A stretch of DNA of 14,525 nt. Origin: an uncultured Flavobacteriaceae bacterium. GTDB taxonomy: Bacteria > Bacteroidota > Bacteroidia > Flavobacteriales > Flavobacteriaceae. The position numbers were made by a program, and so were the translations under genes. Shown piece after piece: positions 14,004 through 14,525 of this stretch (the stretch's first letter is position 1; the number at the start of each line of letters is the position of its first letter). The stretch spans positions 1-14,525 of the forward strand of contig CAMZLT010000024.1 in the NCBI GenBank assembly GCA_947311745.1, given 5' to 3'. Below the pieces are notes generated by a model, which did not search any database, was not told the DNA's origin, and saw only the letters and a program-made list of their open reading frames with translations.

Positions 14004-14393
14004 GTGAAACAAGAAACGTTTAAAGTAATCTCTATTATTTCATATTTTTTTATTATTCTAATGGGAAGTATGATAGGAATTCCTTTTTTCTTTTGGATAT
14101 TATTTACCATATTTGATTTTGGTAATCCAGACCAATTTTTTGCTTTACTTGCGATTATTGGTTTATTATTGAATTTTTTAACAAGAAATAAACAAAAAAC
14201 TTTAAAAATTTTATCATTAGATATTCTAAGTTTTTTACTTTTAATTTCGCCATTAATAAGACGAATGACAGCGATTTCTATTGAGAAATTCAATTATTTA
14301 CTATTTATTATTCCAACTTTAATTTTTGTTGTATTTTATATCATTTCAATAGTTTTATCGGTTAAAAAATATCTGAAAAATAATAAAATTTAG
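14004..14393 (+). CDS. Small hypothetical membrane protein
   Basis: The frame of 129 codons starts at GTG 14004; an in-frame TGA at 13986-13988 leaves no ATG upstream, and the next ATG (codon 20) would cut the first membrane helix. Hydrophobic segments near 8-37, 45-60, 69-87 and 97-121 suggest four membrane helices with short polar loops (RNKQKT 61-66) and a basic tail KKYLKNNKI. I do not recognise a family. Nothing in the residues suggests catalysis. It stands alone, preceded by the repeat-rich stretch and followed 64 bases later by a probable toxin gene, as is common for accessory cargo. Because the same DNA is open on the other strand (A+T-rich, hydrophobic codons), some doubt remains, but this strand has the better start and membrane pattern. 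Confidence 0.6.
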   Translation: MKQETFKVISIISYFFIILMGSMIGIPFFFWILFTIFDFGNPDQFFALLAIIGLLLNFLTRNKQKTLKILSLDILSFLLLISPLIRRMTAISIEKFNYLLFIIPTLIFVVFYIISIVLSVKKYLKNNKI

Positions 14394-14432
14394 TTTTCTT
14401 TAAAAAAGTTTCCATAAAACGAAACAAAGCAT

Positions 14433-14440
14433 TATCTTTG
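14433..14440 (+). promoter_or_regulatory. -7 promoter element for the probable toxin gene
   Basis: TATCTTTG is a perfect TAnnTTTG match lying 17 bases before the ATG at 14458, supporting an independent start of transcription there. Confidence 0.6.
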
Positions 14441-14457
14441 TCGTATAATAGATTATA

Positions 14458-14525
14458 ATGAAAGTAAAATTTGAAGTAATATTTCTTGAACAAGCAATAG
14501 AATTCTTGGAAAAATTAGACGATAA
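14458..14525 (+). CDS. Probable RelE/ParE-type toxin, 3' end outside the window
   Basis: Only the first 22 codons are present (MKVKFEVIFLEQAIEFLEKL, then DD). A short beta strand followed by an amphipathic helix of the form F-x-x-x-A-x-x-F-L-x-x-L-(D/E) is how RelE/ParE superfamily toxins begin, including many flavobacterial ones; these act as ribosome-dependent mRNA endonucleases (RelE) or gyrase inhibitors (ParE). The perfect promoter element 17 bases upstream supports the start. In many flavobacterial pairs the toxin gene comes first and a helix-turn-helix antitoxin follows, which would lie beyond the right edge. With so few residues the family call is tentative. Confidence 0.55.
   Translation, partial: MKVKFEVIFLEQAIEFLEKLDD

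Noticed and set aside
13997..14293. 98-codon minus-strand frame opposite the small membrane protein
   Set aside because: It has no promoter element, begins inside the other gene's region and shows low-complexity Ile/Lys/Asn composition expected of an antisense shadow.

Overview
The window is ordinary chromosome from a low-GC member of the Bacteroidota, almost certainly the family Flavobacteriaceae. Three things point there: a secreted protein with a type IX secretion (Por) C-terminal sorting domain; repeated promoter -7 elements of the form TAnnTTTG, mostly without recognisable Shine-Dalgarno sequences; and protein families typical of that group. No rRNA, tRNA, CRISPR array, intact insertion sequence or prophage is visible.

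Left part (1-5781). A truncated polysaccharide export lipoprotein gene runs leftward off the window. Divergent from it is a tightly spaced rightward run: an O-methyltransferase-like protein, a KdsC-type HAD phosphatase (Kdo/LPS precursor pathway), a YihY/BrkB-type membrane protein, an exported thioredoxin-like protein, a lysine-rich lipoprotein and a YifB/ComM-type AAA+ ATPase. The spacing (1, 37, 2, 4 and 38 bases) suggests one transcription unit with an envelope flavour.

Middle (5782-10813). A type IX secretion cargo protein has its own promoter and a strong terminator that abuts the start codon of an EI24/CysZ-like membrane protein. Then come an exported DUF2891 protein, a convergent ArsC-family reductase, and, from a back-to-back promoter pair, a LysE-family exporter followed by hydroxymethylglutaryl-CoA lyase. 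The gap after the lyase (10580-10813) carries a 20-codon reading frame that may be a gene remnant, plus an A+T-rich hairpin.

Right part (10814-14525). A leftward pair (SAM methyltransferase, then ZIP metal transporter) is divergent from a THUMP-domain rRNA methyltransferase of the RlmL type. After it lies a 549-base gene-poor stretch holding two copies of a 35-base repeat (31/35 identical), a shorter inverted copy, nested smaller repeats, a hairpin and fragments that read like broken coding sequence. A small GTG-started membrane protein follows. The window ends in the first 22 codons of a probable RelE/ParE-type toxin gene. This repeat-rich right edge looks like the start of an accessory segment and is the least explained part. 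I see no convincing novel multi-gene system.
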